From contig JAJEKV010000834.1 of assembly GCA_021234155.1 (NCBI GenBank), forward strand, positions 18,444 through 82,443: a stretch of DNA of 64,000 nucleotides, read 5' to 3'. Under the pieces are notes generated by a model, which was not told the origin of the DNA, did no database searches, and was given only the letters and a program-made list of their open reading frames with translations. The DNA is from Isoetes taiwanensis (Eukaryota; Streptophyta; Lycopodiopsida; Isoetales; Isoetaceae). The position numbers were made by a program, and so were the translations under genes. This document shows positions 11,038-22,253 of the stretch, piece by piece (position 1 is the stretch's first letter; every line of letters starts with the position of its first letter).

Positions 11038-12480
11038 GTTCGTTAATTGGGTCTTCCACCCATGATATGGGGATGCCACTCTCAGTGTATGCTTTATTTC
11101 GTGTGATTATAAAATACTTGGCTAGGTGGAAGGACAAGGGAAGAAAGCATCAATGAGTCTTCTTTGCCTTTACTATGTGTACCTTGGTAAGTAGAAGGTT
11201 AAAAATAACATCAAATGAAAGGAAATGTATTTACCTCTTGTGGAGATATGGCAGCTCTTGTAGAGATATGACAAATCTACAGAACGAACAATGCTTCCTT
11301 CTCATCACTCATCCTCATATTCATTATCGATACCATTATTGCTGTCATGATCCTCATCATTCCTACTACCCTTTTTCTGTATAAAAAATAATTTGTGAGT
11401 CTTTAGCTTCCCTCTTCAATCAATCTCTCCTCTTTAACACATTGTCTAACTACCTATCTTTAACACATTATAAGCATATGTGCTTCTTGTTTCAAGTAAG
11501 CACGAACAAATTGTAAAGGGAATAAGTAACATCCCTTTGGGGAAATTCTCAAAAAGTCCTTATCTATAAATTTTCAAAATGCCCCTTTGCCTCAAAACCT
11601 GGAGAAAACTTCCTGGCCCGACCAATTGGGTCTTGATGAGAACTAAAGGTGATCCTTGCTGAATATGATTCAATGGTCAAGGGATGATGGGTGTAAAAGA
11701 CTAGCAATTTAAGTTTGCAGGAGTTCCAAAGTGCAAAGGAGAGGGAGAGAATTAGAAAGAATGAGGTCTATAATTTTGGAATCAGGATCACATAAGTACT
11801 TTCCTTTAAGAGGTAATTCAGGGAGCTTTAAGAGCTAAATCAGGAGCTCCAATAATGGATCGACTTTTCTGAGTCCATGTATGTCAATCTAGGATTTAAA
11901 TTGCACTTTCACATATGCAGAAAACCAACAATTCGAAATATGCAAAGGACTGGCAATTTTGGATGGATTCGAGATGGAGAAGTAAAATCTGCAGAAATTT
12001 GCAATGGTGACAACCAATGTCAAATCAAGAAACCATGTTGCAAGCAACTCAATCAAGGTCATCGACCGGAGTCCCGTTTGGTACTCCATATATTGCATGA
12101 ATCAGCCATGTATAGAACAAACACTTAGCATCCCGTTTGGTACTCCATATATTGCATCAATCAGCCATGTATAGAACAAACACAAAGCTATCAGTTTGCC
12201 GAATTGCATCAAACCCAGTTTCGGTTCCATGAATCAATAAAAGAAATATACAACAGGATAAACTGTTTCCAGTCTGTTCGAAGCGCAGGGTGGATGGCAG
12301 CCAATATCTTAAGCTAATGGCAGCCAATATCTTAAGCTAATTATAAAATGTGAAGGATAAGTAACCAACTCTAAGAATAAAAGTATCTCTCGAAAAGCCA
12401 AACTGGGGAAGGCCAAAAACCATAAGGAAGTAGGTTAAGTTACAGATTCACTTATGTTAAGTTATAGAAAAGCAGCAAGA
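11038..12480. other. Intergenic, two local tandem duplications
   Basis: No gene seen. A ~60-bp segment around TCCCGTTTGGTACTCCATAT is tandemly duplicated at 12072-12185, and a 22-bp segment around ATGGCAGCCAATATCTTAAG at 12294-12340. The rest is unremarkable AT-rich sequence upstream of the Dof-type gene. Confidence 0.5.
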
Positions 12481-12495
12481 TAAAGGAGGAAAAAG

Positions 12496-12978
12496 ATGGT
12501 GACAAGGGAAGAAGAGGAGGTTACAGAGTGTCCAAGATGTCATTCCACTGACACAAAATTTTGCTACCACAATAACAAGAAGGCTACTCAACCCAGGTAT
12601 ATGTGCCTCGACTGCCGACGGAAATTCACCAAGGGCGGTATATGCAGAGATCTCCAGCGTCGGCTCCGCGAGAAGATGCGCCGCGCTCAATCCCGGCCGT
12701 CCAAATCCCCCAAACCCCCTCACACATCCTCGCCGGTGTCTTCTGAACCCTACGAGACTGACCCGGTCAAAGGCCTTGACCATATCTCTCCAATAAAGCT
12801 TGGGTCATTGCATTCTGAGGAGCCTCAATGCCTCCAGCCTCGTCAACAGTCCATTGACTTGGTAAAGAATTGTGAAGGGTTGCACCTCCATGGGCCTCAT
12901 GCCTCTCCTATCCAAGGCATGATTGCCAAAATGACTAAGGTTTTTCTCAAGGGCTTTTCCTCACCCTTACATTCGTAG
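12496..12978 (+). CDS. Short, divergent Dof-type zinc-finger protein (160 aa)
   Basis: Residues 12-40 form C-x2-C-x21-C-x2-C (Cys12, Cys15, Cys37, Cys40), the exact spacing of the plant-specific Dof DNA-binding finger. The diagnostic residues CPRC..TDTKFCYHNNKKATQPRYMC and C.DCRRKFTKGG match the family. Dof proteins bind AAAG cores in promoters and act in the nucleus. After TKGG the usual RNVPVGGG extension is absent and is replaced by a basic, arginine-rich stretch (QRRLREKMRRAQSR) that could serve as nuclear localisation signal and DNA contact. The remaining ~90 residues are low-complexity and proline/serine-rich. At 160 aa it is shorter than most Dofs. The ATG at 12496 follows a purine-rich leader and is the first in frame before the finger. 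It is intact and single-exon; it could be a real divergent Dof or a truncated copy. Confidence 0.75.
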   Translation: MVTREEEEVTECPRCHSTDTKFCYHNNKKATQPRYMCLDCRRKFTKGGICRDLQRRLREKMRRAQSRPSKSPKPPHTSSPVSSEPYETDPVKGLDHISPIKLGSLHSEEPQCLQPRQQSIDLVKNCEGLHLHGPHASPIQGMIAKMTKVFLKGFSSPLHS

Positions 12979-13730
12979 TCTTACATGTATAGATGTGCCA
13001 AAATTACGATAGCGCCTTACATGTATAGATGTAGCGCCTTACATGTATAGATGTGTGGAAATATAATCTGTTATGGCATGTATAGGTGTGTGGAAATATA
13101 ATCATTTATGGTTTGCATTACATGTATAAATGTGTGAAAATATAATCCTTTATGGTCTCTGTTATGATGATCTGTTGGATGATGATCAAATTGTATTCTC
13201 TTTAATTGTAATGAGGTCAAATTTGAACAATATAGCTCTTCCTATGATTTGTTTGGGATGATCAAATGTATTCTCTTGAGGCCAAATTTGGACAATATGA
13301 CTCTGCCTTTTATATTTGATTGTAATTTGTTTGGACTGTGTGCAAAATGGCTTGAGGGCATTCCGACAAATGAATATATCCTGCTCCTACAACTCTATAC
13401 TATATTCCAAATGAATATATCCTGCTCCTACAACTCTATACCATATTCCTCTATATATAACGGTGCCGACAAATGAATATATCACGCTCCTACAACTCAA
13501 TGCCATATTCTTCTATAGCGTTGCCAAACTCAATGCCATATTCCTCTACATATAACATTGCCGAGGTTGAGGTATAAAAATAACATAAGTTTGTAAGAAC
13601 ATAACTTCGCCAAAGCGAGGTCTATAAAGGTTAAATTGGGGTATTTGTATGAGGTCGAGGAATAAAAATAATATAAGTTTGTAATGGTTAGTTGGTGGTA
13701 TTTGTATAAGAATACATAGAAAGCTGAGGT
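12979..13730. repeat. Minisatellites downstream of the Dof-type gene
   Basis: Three adjacent families are visible. At 12983-13157, 4-5 units contain TTACATGTATAGATGTG followed by GGAAATATAATC. At 13365-13555, units are built on CAAATGAATATATCCTGC and TCCTACAACTCTATACCATA. At 13565-13710, two units carry GAGG(T)ATAAAAATAACATAAG. None is coding; all look like replication-slippage expansions. Confidence 0.7.
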
Positions 13731-15237
13731 GGGATTTTGAAGACCAGTCTTGTTGGGCTTTAGTGTTTTTCTTCTTGGGTTATCCGATGGGTAAACCTTT
13801 TTGTGTGCCTAGATTACTATTAACGCATGTGCCACGTTGTTGAAGTACTCCACCCTAGAGTATTTCAGCTTTGTTTGAAGAAGAAAAATAATAAGACTTA
13901 CTAAGATCTCACTAATACTAAAGCAACTAGGTTGCATCACATATCAAGAATAATATACAATGGTAGTGTTTCACCGTCGAGGAAGTATGTCCGCCCAAAG
14001 ATAGGAAGTATCTCTGCCCAAAGATAGGCAATATAGTAGGACAGATATTGCGCCATCCTGCCGTTGAAGTACTCCACTCCAGAAGTACTCTGCAGCTGCC
14101 GTATTACAGAGTAAAGGGAAGTTTTGGCTATTGAGGATTCTGTCCCTTGCCTTCCTGTCTTGAACAGAATGTCCAATTGCTAGAAGGCTCGGGTCCTCGC
14201 GAATTTCACTACTCTCACACAACTTGTCTAGATTTTAGAAAGAGAAATTGCAAGCAAGGAGATGCTTACGAATATGTCCATGGGGTTTTTGGGTGCTGGC
14301 TATATGCTGCGGGGTACAAAACACAAGGCTTGCAAAGATGGAAAACATTGTAGAAAAAGGGTTTTTTTTCCCCCTTGCACTTGAGCAACTAAGGCTCCTT
14401 CCATCAGCACAAACAGCAACAAGTTCTTCTTCTTCATCATTGCCCAAGAAGCAGAGTATGTCTAATTCTCAAGCTCAAGCTTTGGTGCCTAAATCTTGCA
14501 TGTTTGCATCCTCTCGGGGGATGTGGGCTTGGTCCATTTAGCACGTGTAAGACAACGGCTAGACGTCATTAAACAATGTCTAGATGTCGTTATTGGCGTC
14601 GTTTATTGATGTTCAAACGTCATTCAGCGAAGAGTAAACGATGTCCAGACGTCGATATAGACATCGATATATGGAATCCTTTTTGTAATGTATGTGGGTA
14701 TGGATTTCGATGCCTACGGGGGGGTCTCCGCTTGGGAAACTCCAACATCATGTCATATCTTATATTACTTCGCCTAGTTCTACACTGATTGGTTTGTCAC
14801 GGAGCACGCCTCTCTGCCTGTATCTCCACCAGTTTTGCCCCCATGTCCCCATCTATAAAATAGACCTACAAACCCTGTTGTAGCGTACTCTAAAACCTGA
14901 TGCTCGTATATGATTTATTTTCCTTATTCATCATGCTTTTGTCCTGAAGTCATACTTTTAGTACTAGTTTTAGCTTTCCATATTTGTTGTCCCATGTTTA
15001 TAGAAAAGATATTTTGTATACCAAGAAGTACATGGATACAGTTTCAAGTCAGGACTTTATAGCATAGAAGGATGTAAGAGTTATAATCAACAAAGAAATT
15101 TCACTCTTGAAAGGTTATTTTTGAAAGTGTGCTAAAGCCTTTAAAATATTGTTATTCAAATAATATAATTGGCACAATGCATTTGATAGGATTAATATCC
15201 ACTCATGGCTGCAAAAAGGTATATCAAAGTAGTTAAT
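13731..15237. other. Intergenic, no supported gene
   Basis: Open frames overlap on both strands at 13937-14541 without recognisable domains; the 97-aa + strand frame at 14248 is the longest but has no family signature. At 14540-14670 the motifs ACGTC, GACGTCATT and ATGTC recur about eight times within ~130 bp. The stretch ends at the Gypsy LTR boundary. Confidence 0.5.
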
Positions 15238-15747
15238 TGTTACAGTCCAAGGGCAAGTCACGCGTGCAGGCCTTGGGACCGAGAGTTTGCCTTGGAAGTG
15301 CCATTGGGTAGCCTGGAAACGTTCCAAGAGTCAGTTACCGCCTAGGGGCGGTGCTGGGTAATTTTAAATGGCAAAAGTCTCGTATGTTAAAGTGACATTT
15401 AATTAAATGTTAAAAGGGCCTTCATAAAAGCACTTAACCATTGGGTTTTGGGGGGCTGAGGTGGCAGCACCCAATTGGGCCTAGCTATTTAATGGGGATT
15501 CGTTCCCCTGCGATCGCAAATGGCAGCAAGGCTGCCGGATCTGTTATAGACTCCAGATCTGTAGAAGGAGGACCAATTTGGAGGCTAGGAAAAGGCCTAC
15601 AGCCTTTTCAGGGGCTAATCTTAGCCTTGGTAACCTTATATAAGGAGTTGGAGACGATTTTGGAACGGACAGTTCTACAACTGGAGCCAAGCAATTGGAG
15701 AGGTTTGCTCTTCCTTTCTTCCTGATCTTCTGCTTCTTAGTATTTCA

Positions 15748-16024
15748 TGTTAAGGTTATAAACGAAATAAACACAAAGAACTGTAAACAATCACAGAATA
15801 GACAAAGGCGCAGATGTAGACAGATAGATGCGTGTTCATTCATCTGTCCAGAGTTCTCTTTTATAGCAGCAAGAGAATCTCCAATGAATACAAGAAGTTG
15901 AGTCCATTTATGGCTCAGAAACTAAACATAGAAATAGAACAAGAAGAATAAAGAGAAGTGGTTGAACGGGTGGAATCCGAGATTCCTGCTGAGTAGATTC
16001 CTGCTGTGACTTGATTATCCAACA
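15748..16024 (-). repeat. Copia 3' LTR
   Basis: 277 bp, bounded by TGTTAAGG and ATCCAACA on the + strand. The purine tract lies immediately inside it. Four substitutions from the other LTR (~1.4 %). Confidence 0.95.
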
Positions 16025-16031
16025 CACCCCC

Positions 16032-16892
16032 TCAAGTCACAGGAGTTGGTGGAAGTAATCCCATGGCTACCAGAATCTGTTCAAACTTGGGTTTAGCCAA
16101 TGCCTTGGTCAGAATGTTAGCCAACATGTCGGAAGTAGGACAATGCTTCAACTGTAAAATACCTTGACTGACAAGATCCCGAACAACGTGATATTTGATA
16201 TCGATGTGCTTTATTCTCTGATGCATAACCAGATTATGGGAGATTGCCAAGGCTCCCTGATTGTCTGTATGCATCAACATACCAGACTGCTCAGTGATGT
16301 GTAATTCCAGAGCTAATCGTTGTGGCCAGATTGCCTCATTTCCAGCATGAGCAAGTGCTACATACTCCACCTCCGTGGTAGATTGTGCCACACATTTCTG
16401 TTTTGAGCTACTCCAACTGATAGGTGCTCCAACCAACACAAACAAATACCTTGAAGTGGATTTTCTGTCATGATGAGAACCTGCCCAATCAGAGTCAGAG
16501 TATGCAATGATCTCACGATTTCCAGTTGCATGGTAGTGAATTCCATGATGAAGACTTCCTTGCATATATCGGAGACATCGTTTCAGAGATTGACAATGGG
16601 TTTGCTTGGGATTAATGAGGAACTGGCTGAGCTTACAGACTGGAAATGCAAGGTCAGGACGAGTGGAGGTGGCTGCAAAATTCAGAGTTCCAATGATGTT
16701 CCTATACTGTTTTGCAAGAGATTGATATTGAGAGGAGCATGTTGGATCATCTGGGAGCAGAATGAGACCAAATTCCAAGGGTGTGTAAATAGGATTACAA
16801 GACAACATGGAGGTATCGGCAAGAAGTTTGGCAAGATATTTAGATTGAGTAAGAGACATGGTTCCAGCAGTTTGATTGTAGTTAATTCTCAA
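16032..16892 (-). pseudogene. Copia RNase H region and end of reverse transcriptase
   Basis: 286-codon open frame. RT-connection motifs TLNFAATSTRPDLAF precede the RNase H block YSDSDWAGSHHDRKSTS (Asp of the catalytic set visible), VEYVALAHAGNEAIW, HTDNQGALAI and HQRIKHIDIKYHVVRD. It ends LTKALAKPKFEQ and a stop just before the purine tract. The normal polyprotein would continue directly from the RT frame; here a one-base shift near 16885 separates them. Single residues differ from the family (for example TSRYLF where TSGY is usual), consistent with decay. Confidence 0.9.
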
Positions 16893-17931
16893 GACCTAGA
16901 AAGTAATGAGCTGAACCTAGGTCCTTCATGTGGAATTCATGACAGAGCTGATGTTTCAATGTCTCAAGGTCTTTTTGGGTGGCAGCTACTATTAGCAGAT
17001 CATCCACATAGCATAAAAGAATTAGTGGATGTGGTTCAAAACGAAAATAGACACTAGGATCAGCAGTGCTTGGTTGGAAATTGAGATTAAGAAGAGCAGA
17101 ATGAAGTCGTTCATACCATGCATGAGGAGCTTGTCGGAGACCATATAAGGCTTTGTGAAGCTTGCACACTATTTCTTGAGCAGACCCTTGAACAAATCCT
17201 TCAGGTTGTTCTAAGTACACATCTTCCTGCAAACTTCCATGAAGAAAAGCATTTGTTACATCCATTTGATGGACAAAGTAATGATTGATTGTGGCATGTG
17301 CCAAGATAGTTCTGATAGAGACCATTCTGGCAACTGGCGCAAATGTCTCATCAAAGTCAACTCCAGGAATTTGAGTGAAGCCTCTGGCAACAAATCTGGC
17401 TTTATACCTTTCAATCGATCCATTACTGTTATATTTCAGCTTGTATACCCATTTTGAGCCAACAATTGAGTGATTTGGAGGTCTTGGAACCAAGCTCCAA
17501 GTTCCTGGTTGCAAAATTGAGTCATACTCTTGTTGCATGGCGAGAAGCCAATGAGATCTTTCTGCACTAGTGACAGCATCATGATAGGATAATGGTTCAT
17601 TTGGAGAATCAATGATGGTAAGACTATAGTCTTTGCTCCAGACAAGAAGACGTTTGGTCCGGATGGGTCTGGCTTGAACAGTAGATTCAGATGGCAAAAC
17701 AGAGGATGGGTCGTGAGAGGGTTCAATTGGTTCAAGTACATCGGGCTGATTTTGTAGGCTGTCAGGCATAGGCTGGGATTCGATGGGCTGAGTTTCAGCA
17801 GAATCAAGTGGCTGAGTTTCTGTGATAGTAGGAATATCAGAGGTAGAGGAGGACTCAATATGGAAGGACAACAAAGGTTGGTGAGAACTCAGGGCCAGGG
17901 ACACAATCTCAGAAGCAGGATTCATGCTCAT
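16882..17931 (-). pseudogene. Copia reverse transcriptase
   Basis: A long acidic/serine-rich linker (first ~130 residues) leads into the RT: WVYKLKYNSNGSIERYKARF, VARGFTQIPGVDFDETFAPV, MDVTNAFLHGSLQEDVYLEQ, CKLHKALYGLRQAPHAWYE and the YVDDLLI catalytic box. It ends at a stop after HYFLGLEN, where intact elements continue into the RNase H. The catalytic core is complete, so this segment alone looks undamaged. Confidence 0.92.
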
Positions 17932-18012
17932 TGAAGGAAACGTGACAACTTGTAATCAGAGTTTGTGATTGAAGATCTAGAAGTCTATAGGCTTTTCTAT
18001 TCAAACAATAGC

Positions 18013-19197
18013 CTATAAACATGCATTATTTTGTTTTTGGGGCCATTTTGGATTTTCTACCAGTATGCATGAGAGGAAATGCTTTACAGATGACCATAAT
18101 TCTTTTGGAATTTGATGCTCAACGCCACTATGAGGTGCTCTGTTGCTGATATATGCTGCAGTAAGAATAGCTTCTCCCCAATACTTGACAGGTACGTGCA
18201 TGGCTGTTAGAAGTGTTCTAGCCATCTCCACCAAGGTTCCGTTTGCTCTCTCAACTCTCCCATTTTGCTCAGGAGAGTAAGGCGAGGTAATTTGGTGTTG
18301 TATCCCTTGCTCAAAACAATAGGTTGCAAATTTGTTGGAGCAGAACTCTCCTCCACCATCAGTGCGAAAATAAATCACTTTCTTTCCTGTAAACCTTTCA
18401 ACCTCCACTTGAAATGCCACAAATTGGTCAAAGGCTTCAGATTTGGATCTCAGCAAATAGACAAACATTTTTCTTGTATGATCATCAAGAAACATGAGTC
18501 TACAACGAGCACCACTTACAGTTGTTGGCTGAATGGGGCCGCAAATGTCACCATGGATCAGTTCTAAGATTTGAGAGGCATGTGAATCAGAGGATGGAAA
18601 ATGTACTCTGGTGGTTTTACTCATGAGACAGGCATTACAGGGAGCTGTGGCATGAACGGTGGTTCTTAGTCCCTTCTTTGTGACAATATGGTGAAGACGG
18701 GTTGGAGAGATATAGCCAAATCTGTAATGCCAAATGGAATGCTCAGAAGGAGTAGCAATTACCAGATTAGTTTGTTCAACCATGGCGGTGCCATCTTCAA
18801 TTTGATAGAGATTTCCAGACCGAATTGCAGTGAGCAGTATGTCTCTTTTCTTGTTGGTCACATGATAAAGATTTGATGTAAACACAACCTTCAGTCCAGC
18901 ATCTGTTATCTTACTGACAGAGAGCAGATTTTTGTGGAGGCCAGGAACATGCAAGACATCAGTGACAAGCTTGATGCAACCGAATTGAAGTGGAATTACA
19001 ACAGTTCCTGATGCTACAACAGATTGATGATGATTGTCACCCATCAATACTGATCGATGACTAGAGAAGGGACTGTAGGAAATAAAGTTTGAGCGATTTG
19101 GGGACATATGGCTTGTGGCTTCAGAATCCAAATACCAAGTAGGATCTGCAGGATAAAGATCATCAGTCATGACTGTGCAAAGAAAATCTTGTACCAT
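18013..19197 (-). pseudogene. Copia protease and integrase
   Basis: The retropepsin site reads WYLDSEATSHM: the usual DSG is DSE, so the protease is probably inactive. The GAG-pre-integrase region follows (HYRFGYISPTRLH, decayed from HxRLGH), then CNAC. The integrase core is readable with HGDICGP, FLDDHTRKMFVYLL, FRTDGGGEF and SPEQNGRVERANGTL, giving the D, D, E catalytic triad. It ends in a frameshifted tail near 18100, so the integrase C-terminus is not joined to the RT frame. Confidence 0.9.
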
Positions 19198-19269
19198 GTT
19201 GTTTTGCTCAATAATTGGAGATCGAGTTTGCCCAATTGTTGGTGATGGAATAGGTGCTGGAGCTCTGCA

Positions 19270-20038
19270 TTATTTTGCAAGATGCCCTCCCTTCTGGCAT
19301 CTGTAACAAGTGATCTTGGTCCTATCCAATTTTGGCTTCCTGGTATCTTTCTTTTCATTTGTCTTGAGATCAGCAAGCATGAGGGAATCAGTCCTCTTTG
19401 ATGGACTTATTTGTTGCTGACGAAGAGCTTCATTCTTGATCCGATCTAATGCTGTATCAAACGTGTAATCATCCAATCTTCCTTCAAGATTTATCCAACC
19501 CTTCAAATGCTTTGGGCAAGCTGTTCAATAACATACACACTTTTTCATCTTCTGTTATTGGCACTCCAGTTGCACATAGATCATCCAACATGTCCTTCAT
19601 CTGACAGACATGCTCCATGACGTCTCCTCCCTCAGCAAGATGCAGTTCATAGAGACGTTTTCTCAATACAAGCCTGTTGCCAGCACTTGTAGACTCATAA
19701 TGATGAAGGAGAATCTTCCACATCTCCTTTGCACAGTTGGCTCCCTTGACAAGCCTTGCAGGAGTATCATCCAAGCTAGTTGAAATGATCAATCTAGCCT
19801 TCCTATCTTTTTCAAGAAAATCAGCCTGAGGAGGGATATCAATCGCAACCTCAATGGTCGGTTCAGACCTTTCAGAGCTTGCTGGCAGAGAAGCAGAGTC
19901 TGGATTCACAGCTTCCCAAAGCTGTTTGTCCTCAAGAATCATTTGCATGCGCCATTTCCACATTTGGAAGTTTTTTGCGGTGAAGTGAGGGATCAAACGC
20001 CATTCAAGAGGGCGAGATGGTAGCGAGAATTTGCATCC
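19270..20038 (-). pseudogene. Copia gag with broken zinc knuckle
   Basis: The product starts MDANSRYHLALLNG at 20038, then a one-base shift near 19995 leads into IPHFTAKNFQMWKWRMQ, the typical UBN2-type gag opening. A second shift near 19500 separates it from KGWINLEGRLDDYTF. The CCHC zinc knuckle reads CYRCQKGGHLAK, then a TAA stop at 19270-19272 exactly where Tyr normally precedes the last Cys. No intact gag can be made from this copy. Confidence 0.88.
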
Positions 20039-20183
20039 ATGATGCTTTGCAAAGAAACCCCCGGCCCCCCTTTTTTAAGAGAGACACAAATGAAGCAAGG
20101 AAATAGAGTTCTTGACAAGGAACGGAAGAACAAAATCAGATGGCGACTAAGACGTTTAGAAGCTTGTGTGTGGGCCCATAACC

Positions 20184-20460
20184 TGTTAAGGTTATAAACG
20201 AAATAAACACAAAGAACTGTAAACAATCACAGAATAGGCAAAGGCACAGATGTAGACAGATAGATGCGTGTTCATTCATCTGTCCAGAGTTCTCTTTTAT
20301 AGCAGCAAGAGAATCTCCAATGAATACAAGAAGTTGAGTCCATTTATGGCTCAGAAACTAAACATAGAAATAGAACAAGAAGAATAAAGAGAAGTGGTTG
20401 AACGGGTGGAATCCGAGATTCCTGCTGAGTAGATTCTTGCTGTGTCTTGATTATCCAACA
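20184..20460 (-). repeat. Copia 5' LTR
   Basis: 277 bp, matching the 3' LTR except at four positions. The primer-binding region on its - strand 3' side reads GGTTATGGGCCCAC; it is not the common iMet TGGTATCAGAGC, and the tRNA primer is not identified. Confidence 0.93.
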
Positions 20461-20592
20461 TTTCAGTCCATTTCGAATTGATTGTGGATCAATTGGGGCT
20501 GTTCCGAATTACTCCATAACTTGGTGTTCGCTTCTGGAGTTGTTTCGTTCTTGGAGCATTTTTTACTCTCTTCTGAGCAATACTGCTACTAC

Positions 20593-21242
20593 AATATTGA
20601 GTTCTCATGATGGGCTTCAGGCCGATCCCAGGGATCCATTAGGGTTTTTTTGAGATTAAAAAAAGGCCTTCAAAACATGCCAACTAAGCCAAAGAAGATA
20701 AATGAACTACCAATTTAAATCGAGCACTGGCCCGGGTCCGGGGCAAAAGGGAAAAAAAGGTTATTATAACTAACTCATTGGATCACATTTTCTAGCATAA
20801 CTATTGATAGAAAAAAAAAAAAATGAGCTCTCGTTTAGTGCAATAGATAGATCTCATTGAGATCCTTCCAACCTTAGGTGCTTTTCACATATTTTAACCC
20901 CTTATGATTGTCAAAACTCCAAAAAATATGGTTTTTATCATTTTTTACTATCCTAGGGGCTAAAAAATATGCAAAACCACCCAAGATTGAAAAGATCTCA
21001 ATGAGATCTATCTATTGCACCAAACAAGAGCTCATTTTGACTTTGCTATCAACACTTATGCTAGAAAAATGTGATGGTTGAGTTAGTTATAACCGATTTT
21101 TGTCGGTTGGATTATCATTTGTTTTTTCTAATTGGTAGTTCATATAGCTTTAGTCGTTGATTCTTAGAAGGCCCTTTTTTATGATCTCAAAAATCCCTAA
21201 TGAATATTGAGTTCTCATGATGGGCTTCAGGCCGATCCCAGG
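20593..21242. mobile_element. Fold-back (Mutator-like?) non-autonomous element with 40-bp flanking repeats
   Basis: The core at 20637-21202 starts ATTAGGG(T)n GAGAT and ends with the complement (ATCTCAAAAATCCCTAAT). Its two halves are diverged inverted repeats of ~270 bp: TAGATAGATCTCATTGAGATC at 20845 pairs with the same block inverted near 20995, and ATAACTAACTC is mirrored too. It is flanked by perfect 40-bp direct repeats (20593-20632 and 21203-21242, AATATTGAGTTC...CCCAGG), far longer than the 9-11 bp typical of Mutator TSDs. It is inserted in the Gypsy-1 5' LTR and carries no ORF. Confidence 0.75.
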
Positions 21243-21322
21243 TTGCGCGTGGGGAGTTCTGGGAACTCTAGGAGTTTTAGGTAGCGCAACCCGTCTCCTA
21301 CTTTCTGTAGGCTGTAACAATT

Positions 21323-21334
21323 TGGTATCAGAGC
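21323..21334 (+). promoter_or_regulatory. Gypsy-1 primer-binding site (initiator tRNA-Met)
   Basis: TGGTATCAGAGC begins four bases after the LTR end CTGTAACA; it is complementary to the 3' end of plant initiator tRNA-Met and fixes the element on the + strand. Confidence 0.85.
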
Positions 21335-21865
21335 TTGGTTTGCATTCTTCTGTTCTGATCCTCTGTGGCAACTACCTATGTTAGCTTAGTTGTGCTATAG
21401 TATAGAGTATACGGCTATGTAATATTGATTATCATCTATAACTTACCATGGTAATGCTGCAACAGTATACTAGTATACTGTCAACTCTAGTATTAAGTAG
21501 GTATTCAGAATAAGTTTGCAGCCTCGTATGGAGGTCTTAGCAACTTAACTTTGGCCTGGTGGTCATAAAGATCGTGAAGAACATGAACTTGGAGTACCGA
21601 AGAGTAAATACCAGGATGTGTATACAAAAGCTTTGTGCTTATATGATCTAGGATCATGTCTGCATAAATTTGATTCACGAAAGTTATTTGAGATTGAGGC
21701 TTGAATATAGTTAGAAGTTAGCAGTTATTCATTAGCTAATGGCTAACGCGAAAATAACGGCTAACGAGTTATCAGCCAAGGTGATAACGCATTATTTTGG
21801 GGCCAAAAAAAAAATTCGAATTTTAACAAATTGAAACTTGTTATTGACTAATTCGAGCATGCTGA

Positions 21866-21917
21866 ATTCAAATAGAATAGAATAGAATAGAATAGAATAG
21901 AATAGAATAGAATAGAA
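21866..21917. repeat. (AATAG)n microsatellite
   Basis: About nine perfect AATAG units. It lies at the inferred 3' end of the - strand LINE, where a simple-repeat tail would be expected. Confidence 0.95.
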
Positions 21918-22253
21918 ATTAACGTCCCTTGTGCCCTCAGGCCCCTGGACTTGTGTAGCATGGGCGAGCTCCCTGAAAGGGCGCTACTAGCACATCACGC
22001 TGTTATGATGTAGCCTTTTCTGAAGGCTGACTTTTTTCTATTATTACCAGCATCCCGCTTTACATCGGCTTCGTGGCTGTGCGGTGATGCGTCGTTATCA
22101 ATCAGCTTTCAACTGAGCAATTTGTGTGGGGTTTATGAGCCGCCTCTTGTGCGGTTCATATTACAAACCCTCTTTCCCTGTGTACTTCTCTGTGTCTGAT
22201 CATCATTCCCTGGATCGCGTCTGCCAAATCTCTCAATGATTCTGTCATTGTCA

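Larger units (their letters stand above)
15748..20460 (-). mobile_element. Copia LTR retrotransposon, complete but inactivated
   Basis: The 4.7-kb element has 277-bp LTRs at both ends and a perfect 5-bp target duplication, TTTCA (15743-15747 and 20461-20465). Gene order on the - strand is gag, protease, integrase, reverse transcriptase, RNase H, as in Ty1/Copia. The purine tract TTGAGGGGGTG precedes the 3' LTR. The two LTRs differ at only four positions, so insertion is recent, yet the coding region carries at least one nonsense codon and several frameshifts. It lies inside the 5' LTR of Gypsy-1 and so is younger than that element. Confidence 0.95.
15238..21319 (+). repeat. 5' LTR of Gypsy-1, split by Copia and a fold-back element
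   Basis: LTR sequence is found at 15238-15747, resumes at 20466 after the Copia insertion, and resumes again at 21203 after the fold-back element, giving a net length near 0.75 kb. The ends are an 8-bp inverted pair (TGTTACAG and CTGTAACA). A TATA box (TTATATAAGGAG, near 15635) lies in the LTR just upstream of the Copia insertion. Confidence 0.7.

Noticed and set aside
16470-17057. 195-aa + strand frame
   Set aside because: Antisense to Copia RNase H/RT; the - strand has the clear domains.
22110-22170. Hairpin GAGCCGC...GTGCGGTTC resembling group II intron domain V
   Set aside because: The stem is too short and lacks the internal bulge and GNRA loop of domain V; no other intron domains seen.
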